From JBKEBQ01 sp047973225 (GTDB lineage Bacteria; Bacillota_I; Bacilli_A; Erysipelotrichales; Erysipelotrichaceae), in assembly GCA_047973225.1 (NCBI GenBank), contig JBKEBQ010000043.1:1-64000 (forward strand): 64,000 bases of DNA. The letters are read 5' to 3'. Below the pieces are notes generated by a model, which had not been told where the DNA came from, did no database searches, and saw nothing but the letters and a program-made list of their open reading frames with translations. How positions within the stretch are numbered: the first letter of the stretch is position 1; each line of letters starts with the position of its first letter. Both the position numbers and the translations under genes were made by a program. This document shows, piece by piece, positions 1 to 9,133 of this stretch.

Positions 1-428
1 CATTTAAGTGATAAAGATTAAGATAAATATATAAGCAAAAACTTTAAAGTTATTAGTGATATAAAGGCATTTATATATATGCATACATAAGTCAATTAAC
101 TTGTTCCTAGGTAAAAGTTAAATTTAAAAAAATACACCTTTGCATCAATGTAATACTTTCATTTCATGTGGAGAGTGTTGAGTTGATGTTAGGCTCATAA
201 ACAACAGTCTTAAAAGTGTATAAACAAAGAGGTTTCAGAGAGTTGAGTTGGCATGCTGAAAACGGCATAAGTTGATGTGATGCAAGTATAAAAAACAGTT
301 AATCCAAAGATAAATAAGTGTAAAAAGTCAAAATTTGCAAATTTAAGATGGAATATGAATTGCAGCTTAATCATTGTTTTACTGATATTTTAACGTTTGC
401 TGATAAAATTAAAAAGAGGAAATGATAT
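1..428. other. AT-rich stretch without a recognisable gene
   Basis: No convincing coding region is visible on either strand. A 24-codon frame at 348-422 has no family resemblance. Given the decayed genes that follow, this is probably eroded DNA, but nothing in it can be assigned. Confidence 0.5.
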
Positions 429-1219
429 ATAGAAATTAAGGCATTGATAAAAAATACTTGAAAATGATAACTTAAAAGCAAACGTGGATTATCCTTGTAT
501 GTAGAAACTTAAAAACACAAAATTTCATTTGACTTGAGTTCAGACAATACACTATTTGAGAATGTTAAAAAGGGTGGTGTCGATATTACTAAAATGATAT
601 TGTGATTATTTCTCATGGATATATAGATAATGGTGTAGCATTGGCTAAATTTTTGAAAATTAACAAGACTGCCAAAATATTTGTGCAACGAAAAGTTTTT
701 CATGCTCATCAAATTAGAGTTGATTTTTTAAAATCTAATATTAGATTTAATAGAAAACTTAAAAATAGTAATCAAATTGTTTTGTTGGATGAGAATTACA
801 AGATAGATGAAGAACTAAGGTTATTTATCGCCAGTGATACCACCAAATGCTATTCTTTTGCAAATAATAAGTTACCTGATGAGCATGGTGAAGATAATTT
901 TTCGTATAAGCAAAATGTAATTAGTAAAGAAAATCAAACGGCGCTTATTAAGGAATGTCTACATGCAGGCTTATTAATGTTAAGGTTTGGACTAAGTTCC
1001 ATCACAAACGCTTTGTGTAGGTGGATATCATTTGTTTATTCTTATAACAAGGAAATCGGTATCAAAAGTATTATTAGATGAAATCATCAAAGAATTGAAA
1101 AATCTCCTCAAACTAGATTTTATACTTGTCGTTGTACAGGCAAACGAGCATATCATCATTTAGCAAATAATATTAAAAATATGTTTTATTTATCTTGTAG
1201 TGATGAAATAGAAGGATAG
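429..1219 (+). pseudogene. Broken MBL-fold metallo-hydrolase
   Basis: Reading across frames gives one continuous metallo-beta-lactamase-fold protein of the kind with ISHGHxDH, CSHAG and CHCTG-type motifs. Visible pieces in order are KALIKNT (near 438), RGLSLYVET followed by a TAA (near 510), FDLSSDNTLFENVKKGG, DIVIISHGYIDN, the ECLHAG region near 955-970, and FYTCRCTGKRAYHHLA near 1119-1165. Frame changes are needed near 470, 592 and between 960 and 1080, and there is an internal stop. The metal-binding HxHxDH motif has become HGYIDN, and CHCTG has become CRCTG. The start codon also seems lost (ATA at 429 after an AGAGG at 414-418). Family membership is inferred from motif order; loss of function is clear. 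Confidence 0.75.
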
Positions 1220-1304
1220 TTATGTATCCTTTTCATCAAAAAATTTGATATTTTATAAATTGATTTTTACTACTACATAAATAATATCAGGAAGAAATAA
1301 TATA

Positions 1305-1907
1305 ATGTTTTATACCCCAACAGAATTAAGTGAAGCAAAAAGAAGAATTACAGCTTTGAGTATTGCTAATCAGCTAATACAGAAAGAAATAGAAAAAAAT
1401 CATGCCTAAACTCAGAAAGATACTTGGCAAAGCGATTCACCATATATTATTTTTTTGATGAGAGCAATTGAAACCCAGAGTAAAGAAACAATTGCTAGTT
1501 GGTGTTTAGATTATACTCAAAAATTCATCTTGCCAATTTTTGAAAAACAATGTCTCAATGATCAGCGACCACATATGGCACTAGTAGCATCAAGAGATTG
1601 GTTTGAAGGGAAAAAGAAGCTTGTGGAAGTAAAAAATATTATTTTAAATGAATACCATGCTACAGCTAGAGAATTAGAAGATAAGCCTGCTGCCCAAGCT
1701 GCTGCCTGCTTCCACACGCCACCCCACTCACTAGGTCTAGCTTTTTATGGCTCAGCTGCAATCGCTTATGATCGTGTTGGACTTGATGAAAAACCAATCG
1801 TCTATGATCAAATAGCCGTGCAAGAATGTGTAAAGATGGAAGAAGCATTGCGTAAAATGTCAATTATGGATGAACCCAATCCTGCTAAAATTAAATGGAA
1901 CTGTTAA
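1305..1907 (+). pseudogene. Imm-5-like putative immunity protein, one internal stop
   Basis: ATG 1305, preceded by AGGAAG at 1289-1294, opens a frame of 200 codons that continues to 1907 except for one TAA at 1407-1409 (codon 35). Both sides of the stop are in the same frame, so a single C-to-T change of CAA would explain it. The body shows an alpha-helical, Ala-rich Imm-5-like pattern: ASWCLDY, LPIFEK, DQRPHMAL, and a helix rich in Ala, His and Cys around 1680-1760. Proteins of this kind protect against toxins of polymorphic or contact-dependent systems, but no toxin gene is nearby. A shortened product could start at TTG 1455 or ATG 1458, though neither has a good ribosome binding site. Confidence 0.65.
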
Positions 1908-2031
1908 AAATTGGTGAGGGGATAATCTGCTTTGTGGCAGTGAAAAAAATATAAGAACGTAAGAATGGAAAAAGGCAAATGAAGTAATGTTTGTCTTTTT
2001 TAGTAAAATTAAATAAAAATAATTTTGGTTA

Positions 2032-2040
2032 TGGTATAAT
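2032..2040 (+). promoter_or_regulatory. Extended -10 promoter for the RNase J-ftsK unit
   Basis: TGG followed by TATAAT at 2035-2040 is a good extended -10 box 76 bases before the ATG. No clear -35 box lies at 17 bp spacing. Confidence 0.55.
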
Positions 2041-2116
2041 AACAAAAGATATTTATAGCTAAATTGTACATTATGATTTTAGATGAATAACATAATAGAA
2101 AAGAAAGAGGTAATTT

Positions 2117-3778
2117 ATGAAAAAAGTGAAAATATTTGCATTGGGAGGTCTTGACGAAAACGGAAAAAATATGACTGTCGTTGAGGTGAACGATGTCATC
2201 TTTATTTTAGAAGCAGGGATTAAATTTCCCAATGCATCACAATTGGGAGTAGAATATGTAATTCCTGATTTCGATTACTTAATTGAAAATCGCAAACGTA
2301 TTGCGGGAATTTTTATAACCCATGCCCATGATGATGTCATGCGAGCACTCCCATATCTATTGAAGCAGCTACGTGTGACAATTTATACGGGGAAATTGAC
2401 AGCGTTGTTAATTGAAGATTTATTGAAACAAGAAAGAATTAGAAACTATAAAATTGAAGTTATTAAACGCACATCACGTTTGATTGTGAAAGGGGTGGCA
2501 ATTCGCACCTTTGCGATTACCCATGCATTCCCTGACAGTTTTGGTGTTGCTATTAAATCAGAACAGGGATATATCGTCTATTCTGGAGAATTTATTGTTG
2601 ATTACAACATGTTCCATGAAGAATTTGCATTTGATGTAAACGAATTTTCAAAAATTGGGAGTGAAGGTGTTTTGGCTTTGTTGAATGAATCAACAAGTGC
2701 TGAAAATGAAGGTTATACAGCACCAAAACACCGTATAACTAAGCGCTTATCAACGATTATGGATCGTCATGATGGTCGCTTTATTGTAGCTTGTTATAGT
2801 CAAAGTTTATATCGTATTTTTGAAATTTTAGATATTGCGATGAAATACAAAAAGAAAGTATTTATTCGTGATAATGAAATGCGGAAAACGTTAGAATTTT
2901 TGAATCGATTGGGATATTACAAAATTCCAAAGAGTATGTTGATAGAAAAGAAAGATTTTCGAAATGATGATAAAAATGTTGTAATTTTGGTTACTGGACG
3001 AGGCAAAGGATTGTTTCTTAAGATTTCAACAATTGCTACACACGAAGATACTTATGTTGAAATGGATGGAGAGGATACAGTGATTGTCACAAGTCCTGTC
3101 GTTGCGGGAACGGAAAAAGAAGCCGTTCGTATGGAAAATGAAATCTATAAAGAAGGTGCTGCTATTTATACGTTTAAAGGTCGTGATGTTGCAAGTATGC
3201 ATCCATCTAGTGAAGACTTGAAAATGTCAATTTTTCTATTCAAGCCAAAATACTATATTCCTATAAAAGGTGAATATCGACATTTAATTGCCAATACACG
3301 TGTTGCAACAAACATGGGATTTTCACAAAAGAATATTTTGTTATTAGATAATGGGCAGATTGCGCAATTTGAAGGTGGAAAAATTGCATCAACAAAAACA
3401 ATCTTAAAGTTAGAAGATACCTTAATTGATGGTAACGAGAATTGGGATGTTACAGGTGTTGTATTAAAGGATCGTGAAACGCTATCGACAGATGGAGTGG
3501 TTATTATTGGGGTAACTTTAGATAAAAAAACAAAAAAGATTTTTTCTGGGATTGATGTTCAAACGCGCGGTCTTATTTATGTAAAAGATGCAGATTATTT
3601 AGTGAAAGAAATTATGAAGATAACCAGTGAGCGAGTAGAGTCGTGTGTAAAAGAAAAACGTTACGAAAATTTGGAGTGTCGTAACGAAATACGGGATAAA
3701 GTGCAGAAATACTTGATGAAGGAAACGGGGAAAAGACCGATGGTATTGCCTGTTATTCTGGAAATTGTAGATAAATAG
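2117..3778 (+). CDS. RNase J-family protein with degenerate active site
   Basis: At 553 aa this has the length and order of an RNase J: N-terminal metallo-beta-lactamase half, beta-CASP insert, C-terminal domain. RNase J enzymes degrade and mature RNA in Bacillota. The catalytic motifs are altered here. The expected HxHxDH reads HAHDDV at residues 69-74. The later Asp of the sheet motif is Glu (YSGEF). The phosphate-binding TGSxGE-type loop reads TGRGKG, and the conserved HGEY reads KGEY. THAFPDSFGVA and HPSSEDL are kept. This pattern resembles RNase J2-type paralogues that have weak or structural roles. A partner RnjA would be expected elsewhere. RBS is AAGAGG; ftsK follows 11 bases later, so they are probably co-transcribed. 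Confidence 0.85.
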   Translation: MKKVKIFALGGLDENGKNMTVVEVNDVIFILEAGIKFPNASQLGVEYVIPDFDYLIENRKRIAGIFITHAHDDVMRALPYLLKQLRVTIYTGKLTALLIEDLLKQERIRNYKIEVIKRTSRLIVKGVAIRTFAITHAFPDSFGVAIKSEQGYIVYSGEFIVDYNMFHEEFAFDVNEFSKIGSEGVLALLNESTSAENEGYTAPKHRITKRLSTIMDRHDGRFIVACYSQSLYRIFEILDIAMKYKKKVFIRDNEMRKTLEFLNRLGYYKIPKSMLIEKKDFRNDDKNVVILVTGRGKGLFLKISTIATHEDTYVEMDGEDTVIVTSPVVAGTEKEAVRMENEIYKEGAAIYTFKGRDVASMHPSSEDLKMSIFLFKPKYYIPIKGEYRHLIANTRVATNMGFSQKNILLLDNGQIAQFEGGKIASTKTILKLEDTLIDGNENWDVTGVVLKDRETLSTDGVVIIGVTLDKKTKKIFSGIDVQTRGLIYVKDADYLVKEIMKITSERVESCVKEKRYENLECRNEIRDKVQKYLMKETGKRPMVLPVILEIVDK

Positions 3779-3789
3779 GAAGGTCGTTC

Positions 3790-6093
3790 ATGGCGAAAAA
3801 AAATAAAAAAAGACAGACTCGTAAGAAAACCACACGTCCGATCAAAGGTGATCGTGCCGTGACTTTTCTTATTTATAATTTAATTGGAATTACGGTTGCG
3901 ATTATCGGTGCACTTAATGTAGGTGTTGTTGGAATATTTTTGCATCGTTGCGTACGTTTTGTTTTTGGTGAAATGTCAATCTTCGTCTTTTTGATGATGA
4001 TGTTTATATGCATGTATTTAGCAATTAAAAAAAATTTCGAATCATTATGGAATCGCTACAGCATTTCACTTTTTGTTGTATTGTTTGTATGTTTGAGCTT
4101 TCTAACTAGCATGAATGGGCAGGATTTAAAAGGTATGGATATCTTTGATTTTTATATCAATAACGCTCGTTCTTATTTTTTAGACATGTATGATGCACAT
4201 GGCGGATTATTAGGCGCCTTACTGTATGGAAGCTTATCAACACTTTTTGGAAAAGTAGGAACTTATGTCGTGCTTATATGTGTACTTCTTATCGTATTAT
4301 TAATACTATTAACACCGAATGGCAGAAGTCGTTTAAAAGCTATGCTCATAGCACCATTTTACTGGATAAAGGAAAAGACAAAGCGTGAGGATACAACAAA
4401 TATTGAAGATGATAGTGTGATGGAACCTTTGGACTATGACCCACAACAAGACCCATTGGAGGATTATGCAGATTTGTTGTATGATGATAATGGAAGACAA
4501 CCATCACTACACAAGCAAGAAGAATCCAGTTTTGGCTTGCGTGCAGATGCTGTTATGAAAAAGGATGCTACACCCTTTGTTGAAAAAAAAGTGGGCCATG
4601 AGAGTAATTTAAAGGATATACAAGAAGTAGAAAAGTCTAAACATATTCCTTATGTGAGTGAACTTTTACATTATACCTTACCAAAATTGAGTTTGTTTGA
4701 AGCAAAACAACGTAGTGGTAAAAAAAGTAGCAACACCAGTGCGGCAAATGATGCAGGTAAAAAACTAGTGCATATCCTAGAACAGTTTGGGGTGCAAGCC
4801 AAGCTTGTTGCTACCCATATTGGACCTAGTGTCACAAAGTTTGAATTACGTCCAGACATGGGCGTTAGAGTTAACCGTATTAGCAATTTACAACAAGATA
4901 TTAAAATGGGGTTAGCCGCAAAAGAAATTCGTATTGAAGCACCCATTCCAGGGAAAAGTACGGTTGGAATAGAAATCCCAAATGTCGAAATGTCACTTGT
5001 GGGGATTCGTGATTTGCTTCGTCAAATTCCTGATACAGTGGCAAATAAAAAATTGTTGTTTGCACTCGGTAAAGATTTGATGGGGAATTGTGTTTATGCT
5101 GATATGGAGAAATTAACTCATTTATTGATTGCAGGAGCTACAGGAAGTGGGAAAAGTGTTTGTGTAAATGCGATTGTTACATCAATTATCATGCGCGCAC
5201 GCCCAGATGAAGTAAAAATTTTATTGATTGATCCTAAAAAGGTTGAATTCACACAATTTGCGAATATTCCACATCTCATTGCACCAGTTATCACAAATGC
5301 GGAAGAAGCAAGTCGAGCGTTGGAAGTTGTCGTTAAGATGATGGACGAACGTTACGATATTTTTTCTAAGATTGGAGTTCGAAACCTTAGCAGTTACAAT
5401 GAATTGGTTGAACGCAATCAAAATGATATGAAAAAGCTTCCGAAAATTATTGTTATCATTGATGAATTGGCAGATTTGATGCTGGTTGCCGCGAAAGATG
5501 TGGAAGCGAGAATTCAAAGAATTACGCAATTGGCAAGAGCAGCGGGAATTCATTTAATTGTTGCTACCCAACGTCCAAGTGTTGATGTTATCACTGGCTT
5601 GATCAAGGCTAATATTCCAAGTAGAATCGCTTTTGCGGTATCAAGTGCGATTGATTCTCGAACGATTTTGGATCAACAAGGAGCTGAGAAGTTATTGGGG
5701 AATGGGGATATGTTGTATATTCCACGTGGTGAAAATAGTCCGATTCGTGTACAGGGATGTTATGTTTCGGATAAAGAAGTTGATCGTGTCGCAAAGTGTT
5801 GTGCTAGTCAAGCAAAACCACAATTTGAAGATGTGTTTGTGAATTTAGCACAAGTGGATGCTATCATGGGTGATAAAGAAGTAAATGATATACTTTATGA
5901 AGACGTTCGCCTATTCGTAATTGAGTCTGGTAAAGCGAGCACATCCTTTATTCAGCGAAAGTTTTCGATTGGATATGCAAGAGCAGCACGTTTAATTGAT
6001 CATTTGGAAGCAAAGGGTGTGATTGGTCCTGCGAATGGCTCAAAACCACGAGATGTATATGTAAAAAAGGAACAAGCAAAAGAGATAGAATAA
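3790..6093 (+). CDS. ftsK: DNA translocase FtsK/SpoIIIE
   Basis: This 767-aa protein is a membrane-anchored ATPase that pumps DNA at the division septum. About four hydrophobic segments lie within residues 20-190. A charged linker follows to about residue 300. The motor has Walker A GATGSGKS near residue 450 and Walker B IIVIIDELADLM near 553, then LARAAGIHLIVATQRPSVDV, typical of the FtsK/SpoIIIE motor. The C-terminal gamma winged helix contains STSFIQRKFSIGYARAARL and would read KOPS/SRS-type DNA signs. The N-terminus starts with a Lys/Arg-rich stretch after a GGAAGG site. It lies 11 bases behind the RNase J-like gene. No sporulation gene is in the window, so the FtsK role at vegetative division is the simpler reading. 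Confidence 0.95.
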   Translation: MAKKNKKRQTRKKTTRPIKGDRAVTFLIYNLIGITVAIIGALNVGVVGIFLHRCVRFVFGEMSIFVFLMMMFICMYLAIKKNFESLWNRYSISLFVVLFVCLSFLTSMNGQDLKGMDIFDFYINNARSYFLDMYDAHGGLLGALLYGSLSTLFGKVGTYVVLICVLLIVLLILLTPNGRSRLKAMLIAPFYWIKEKTKREDTTNIEDDSVMEPLDYDPQQDPLEDYADLLYDDNGRQPSLHKQEESSFGLRADAVMKKDATPFVEKKVGHESNLKDIQEVEKSKHIPYVSELLHYTLPKLSLFEAKQRSGKKSSNTSAANDAGKKLVHILEQFGVQAKLVATHIGPSVTKFELRPDMGVRVNRISNLQQDIKMGLAAKEIRIEAPIPGKSTVGIEIPNVEMSLVGIRDLLRQIPDTVANKKLLFALGKDLMGNCVYADMEKLTHLLIAGATGSGKSVCVNAIVTSIIMRARPDEVKILLIDPKKVEFTQFANIPHLIAPVITNAEEASRALEVVVKMMDERYDIFSKIGVRNLSSYNELVERNQNDMKKLPKIIVIIDELADLMLVAAKDVEARIQRITQLARAAGIHLIVATQRPSVDVITGLIKANIPSRIAFAVSSAIDSRTILDQQGAEKLLGNGDMLYIPRGENSPIRVQGCYVSDKEVDRVAKCCASQAKPQFEDVFVNLAQVDAIMGDKEVNDILYEDVRLFVIESGKASTSFIQRKFSIGYARAARLIDHLEAKGVIGPANGSKPRDVYVKKEQAKEIE

Positions 6094-6113
6094 AAACTGT
6101 GTAAACAGTTTTT
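6092..6113 (+). terminator. Weak hairpin after ftsK
   Basis: A 9-bp stem (6092-6100 with 6105-6113, loop GTAA) ends in five T and overlaps the ftsK stop codon. The stem is mostly A-T, so termination is probably partial. Confidence 0.5.
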
Positions 6114-6166
6114 ATTCATGTTAGAAAGAGAAAGGAGTGTGTATTCCTTGCATACACAACAAAAAC

Positions 6167-7420
6167 ATGGCACTTAAAATTATCAAAGAAGAAAAATTTA
6201 AAGATATAACAATTAGTTTACGTTTTAAAAACAAGACAAGTAAAAAACATGTCATTATGAAAGCAATCTTGGCAGAACTGCTTGCTAGTGGGTGTGAGAA
6301 GTACCCTGATAAGCAATCGTTAAGTATGCATTTAAATCGTCTGTATGGCGCAATCTACATGAGTAGTTCTACAAGTTATGGAAATGTGCATGTATTAGAG
6401 TTTAAAACGCGGATATTACATAGTAAGTTTATTGAATATAAGCAAGATTTGCTTGGCGAACAAATTAAACTTTTAGAAAATTTCATTTTACATCCACTTT
6501 TTAAGGATGGAATGTTTGTTGAAAAGGAATTGGAAGAGGCAAAGCGTAATATTCTACAGCATATTAAAAGAAATGAAGATGAACCAGCACAATTTGCAGC
6601 GTATCAAGCGTCAAAATTGTTTGGTAAAGAACAAGCATTGGGGATTCAAGTCGCAAATTATATTGATGAACTTAAGGCACTTAATGTGAGTGAGGTTACA
6701 CAGTATTATCATGAAATGTTGCGTGATGATAGTATCGATATTTTAGTTCTTGGTGATGTTGAAAAACAAACGTTAACAAAACATGTAAAGACGCTATTTG
6801 CATATGACAGAATTCAAGCGATGAAGAGCTCGTACGTGTTGAAAAAAACACAAGAAAAAAAAACGTACAAATTTCATAAAGATATTTCACAGACACATAT
6901 TTTTATGATGTTTGCAACGCATCAAAATAACCAAAACGAAGATTTTTGGCAATTATATCTTGCCAATGCAATTTTGGGGATGACACCATCTTCGCTGCTT
7001 TTTCGTGAAGTAAGAGAACGTCATAGTCTATGTTATAGCGTTTATTCGAATATATTAGCATATGATGGGGCTTTGCTTATATCGACAGGAATTGACCCCA
7101 ACAATTTAGAAAAAACAATAGCGCTTATTCATGAACAAGTGGAAAAAGTTAGAAAAGGTGATTTTAGTGAACAATTATTAGAAACAACAAAACGCGTGTT
7201 GATGAACTCTTTAAAAAATACGAAAGACGATAGCAATGCATATATTAATATGGCATATCGGAGTATGTTATTGCACAGTGAAAACACAATTGATGATTAT
7301 ATTAAAATGATAGAGAGTGTGGGCAAAGAAGAAATCATGGAGAAGATGCGACAATGCGAATTATTAGGAAAAGTGATTGTTCAAAAGGAGAACGTTGATG
7401 AAGAAAACTACGAATGCTAG
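6167..7420 (+). CDS. M16 peptidase-family protein, YmfF-like, no zinc motif
   Basis: A 417-aa inverzincin-fold protein of the YmfF type, first of a pair with the next gene. It lacks HxxEH in the N-terminal part. The C-terminal half carries RERHSLCYSVYSN, the substrate-binding Arg/Tyr region of M16 proteins. Such halves form a heterodimer in which the partner supplies the metal. The start is uncertain. ATG 6167 gives the usual family N-terminus (MALKIIKEEKF) but has no ribosome binding site. GTG 6137 sits on top of the AAAGGAG (6131-6137). That site is best spaced for TTG 6148, which is in another frame and stops after 9 codons. Confidence 0.85.
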   Translation: MALKIIKEEKFKDITISLRFKNKTSKKHVIMKAILAELLASGCEKYPDKQSLSMHLNRLYGAIYMSSSTSYGNVHVLEFKTRILHSKFIEYKQDLLGEQIKLLENFILHPLFKDGMFVEKELEEAKRNILQHIKRNEDEPAQFAAYQASKLFGKEQALGIQVANYIDELKALNVSEVTQYYHEMLRDDSIDILVLGDVEKQTLTKHVKTLFAYDRIQAMKSSYVLKKTQEKKTYKFHKDISQTHIFMMFATHQNNQNEDFWQLYLANAILGMTPSSLLFREVRERHSLCYSVYSNILAYDGALLISTGIDPNNLEKTIALIHEQVEKVRKGDFSEQLLETTKRVLMNSLKNTKDDSNAYINMAYRSMLLHSENTIDDYIKMIESVGKEEIMEKMRQCELLGKVIVQKENVDEENYEC

Positions 7421-8672
7421 ACTGCAGGAAAGTTATGTTTGTGAAGTTTTAGATAATGGTTTGACTGTTCTTTTATGGGAAAAACCAGGTTTTCAAAAAT
7501 CAAATTTCATGTTTGCTACACCTTTTGGAGGTTGTGATTCAAGACAAGTTGATGAAGAGGGAAAGATATATGAATATCCTAAAGGAATCGCACATTTCCT
7601 AGAACACAAGATGTTTGAAACAAAAGATGGAGATGCTTTGGATACCTTTAGTAGTCTGGGTGCGGATGTAAATGCATTTACTTCTTACAATGAAACAGCA
7701 TATTATTTTTCAATAACCACGGATCCTACCAAAGCTTTACACGCATTATTAGATTTTGTGCAAGAGCTTCATATTGATGAAGCATCTGTTGAAAAAGAAA
7801 AGGGAATTATCACACAAGAATTTATGCGTTTTCAACAGTCTAGTGATGCACGTTTGTTTCATGATGCGATTGCAAGCGTTTATCACGAATATCCGTTAAA
7901 AGATGATATTTTGGGAACAAAACAAAGCATTCAAGATATATCCGTTGAGAAGTTATATGAATGTTATCATCTCAACTATCACCCATCTAGAATGATTCTT
8001 ATCGGTGTAAGTGCAATGGATCCCAAGATGCTATTGGCAGAAATAAAGAAAAATCAAGACGCGAAGACATTTACAAAAAAGATTGCACTGAAGCGTTTTC
8101 CGTATCAGGAGCCACATGAAGTTTTTGATCGAGAAGCATCTATTAGCATGGATGTTAGTACGTATAAAGTTGCGCAAGTATATAAATTTGAAGGTATACA
8201 AAATGCCCTAGAAGCGAACAAAATGGATTGGGCATTGACACTATTGTTGGACACGTTATTTTCTTCTTTATCGAATGACTATCAAACTTGGTTAGATGAT
8301 GAAATTATCAATGAAACATTTTCCCATCATGTCGAGATTGCAAATGACCATGGTTTGCTTATGTTTGTGGGAGAGAGTGATAAGGTTGACGCGTTTCATA
8401 CACTTATTAACGAAACATTAAAAAAAGATTTAGATATCAATGTGGAGCATTTAGAAAGTTTGAAGCGAAAATATTTTGGAAGCAATGTTCGCTCACTGAA
8501 TAATTTTGAAAATATCAGTATTGGTTTTATTCGTTCTTTCTTTGAAAAGGTGGATTTCTTTGAGAGCATTTTATGCGTAAAAGACATCACTGTTGCAGAT
8601 TTGCAAAAGGCAAAAGCATTGTTGGATTTAGAAAATTATTGTAAATTCACAATTGAACCTACAAAGTCTTAA
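7398..8672 (+). CDS. M16 zinc peptidase, YmfH-like
   Basis: A 424-aa M16 metallopeptidase with HFLEHKMFE near residues 73-81 as the inverted zinc motif HxxEH and a downstream Glu region (EKEKGIITQEF). It is the active half of the pair with the preceding gene, which it overlaps by 23 bases. ATG 7398 is chosen because AAAAGGAG (7383-7390) lies 7 bases upstream. Cytoplasmic location is likely, as there is no signal peptide. Related pairs in other Bacillota lie next to cell-shape and translocase genes, matching ftsK here. Substrate cannot be told from sequence. Confidence 0.9.
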   Translation: MKKTTNARLQESYVCEVLDNGLTVLLWEKPGFQKSNFMFATPFGGCDSRQVDEEGKIYEYPKGIAHFLEHKMFETKDGDALDTFSSLGADVNAFTSYNETAYYFSITTDPTKALHALLDFVQELHIDEASVEKEKGIITQEFMRFQQSSDARLFHDAIASVYHEYPLKDDILGTKQSIQDISVEKLYECYHLNYHPSRMILIGVSAMDPKMLLAEIKKNQDAKTFTKKIALKRFPYQEPHEVFDREASISMDVSTYKVAQVYKFEGIQNALEANKMDWALTLLLDTLFSSLSNDYQTWLDDEIINETFSHHVEIANDHGLLMFVGESDKVDAFHTLINETLKKDLDINVEHLESLKRKYFGSNVRSLNNFENISIGFIRSFFEKVDFFESILCVKDITVADLQKAKALLDLENYCKFTIEPTKS

Positions 8673-8675
8673 TAT

Positions 8676-8706
8676 AAAAAAAGAAGCAAGTTCATGCTTC
8701 TTTTTT
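8676..8706 (+). terminator. Terminator after the M16 pair
   Basis: GAAGCA (8683-8688) pairs with TGCTTC (8695-8700), extended by A-runs and T-runs on each side, and ends in six T. Confidence 0.85.
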
Positions 8707-8731
8707 ATTGTGTTTACCAAGTTAGACATAT

Positions 8732-8759
8732 TTGCAAAAAAAAAATAAATCCGTATAGT
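8732..8759 (+). promoter_or_regulatory. Promoter of the SSB-like gene
   Basis: TTGCAA (8732-8737), 16-bp A-rich spacer, TATAGT (8754-8759), 25 bases before the ATG. Confidence 0.55.
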
Positions 8760-8784
8760 AAAGTAGGGGTGCGGAAAGGAAAAG

Positions 8785-9108
8785 ATGTTAAATCAAATTG
8801 TAATTGTTGGCAAAGTAAAAGAAATGCCCGAGTTAAAAGAAACAAATTCAAGCATTAAATATGCTCTATTGACACTTGATGTGAATCGTAATTTCAAAAA
8901 TAGTGAGGGAGTATTTGAAAGTGATACCATTGTTTGCACACTTTGGCGTGGTATTGCGGAAAGCTGTTTGGATGTTTGTGAGGTTGGATCATTGGTTGGG
9001 ATTAAAGGAAGATTACAATCTCGTAGTTATACCAATGAAGAAAATCGAACGTTTATCAACTACGAAGTGATTGCTGAAAAAGTATCCTTCCTCGATGCAA
9101 AGCAATAA
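8785..9108 (+). CDS. Single-stranded DNA-binding-like OB-fold protein
   Basis: A 107-aa single OB-fold protein beginning MLNQIVIVGKVKEMPEL, with DTIVCTLWRG and VGIKGRLQSRSY, the strand pattern of SSB-family proteins. It has no acidic C-terminal tail of the kind that recruits partner proteins in the main SSB, and it stands alone between two terminators. It is therefore more likely an accessory SSB (like those used in DNA uptake, or a PriB-like variant) than the essential replication SSB. RBS is AAAGGA, 6 bases from ATG 8785. Confidence 0.75.
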   Translation: MLNQIVIVGKVKEMPELKETNSSIKYALLTLDVNRNFKNSEGVFESDTIVCTLWRGIAESCLDVCEVGSLVGIKGRLQSRSYTNEENRTFINYEVIAEKVSFLDAKQ

Positions 9109-9133
9109 AAAAACGGGAATATCCCGTTTTTTT
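9109..9133. terminator. Bidirectional terminator between ssb-like gene and rpsD
   Basis: ACGGGA and TCCCGT form a 6-bp GC-rich stem with a 3-base loop, flanked by A-runs on the left and T-runs on the right, so it can serve both converging genes. Confidence 0.9.

Noticed and set aside
348..422. Short frame before the MBL relic
   Set aside because: 24 codons, no binding site, no recognisable family.
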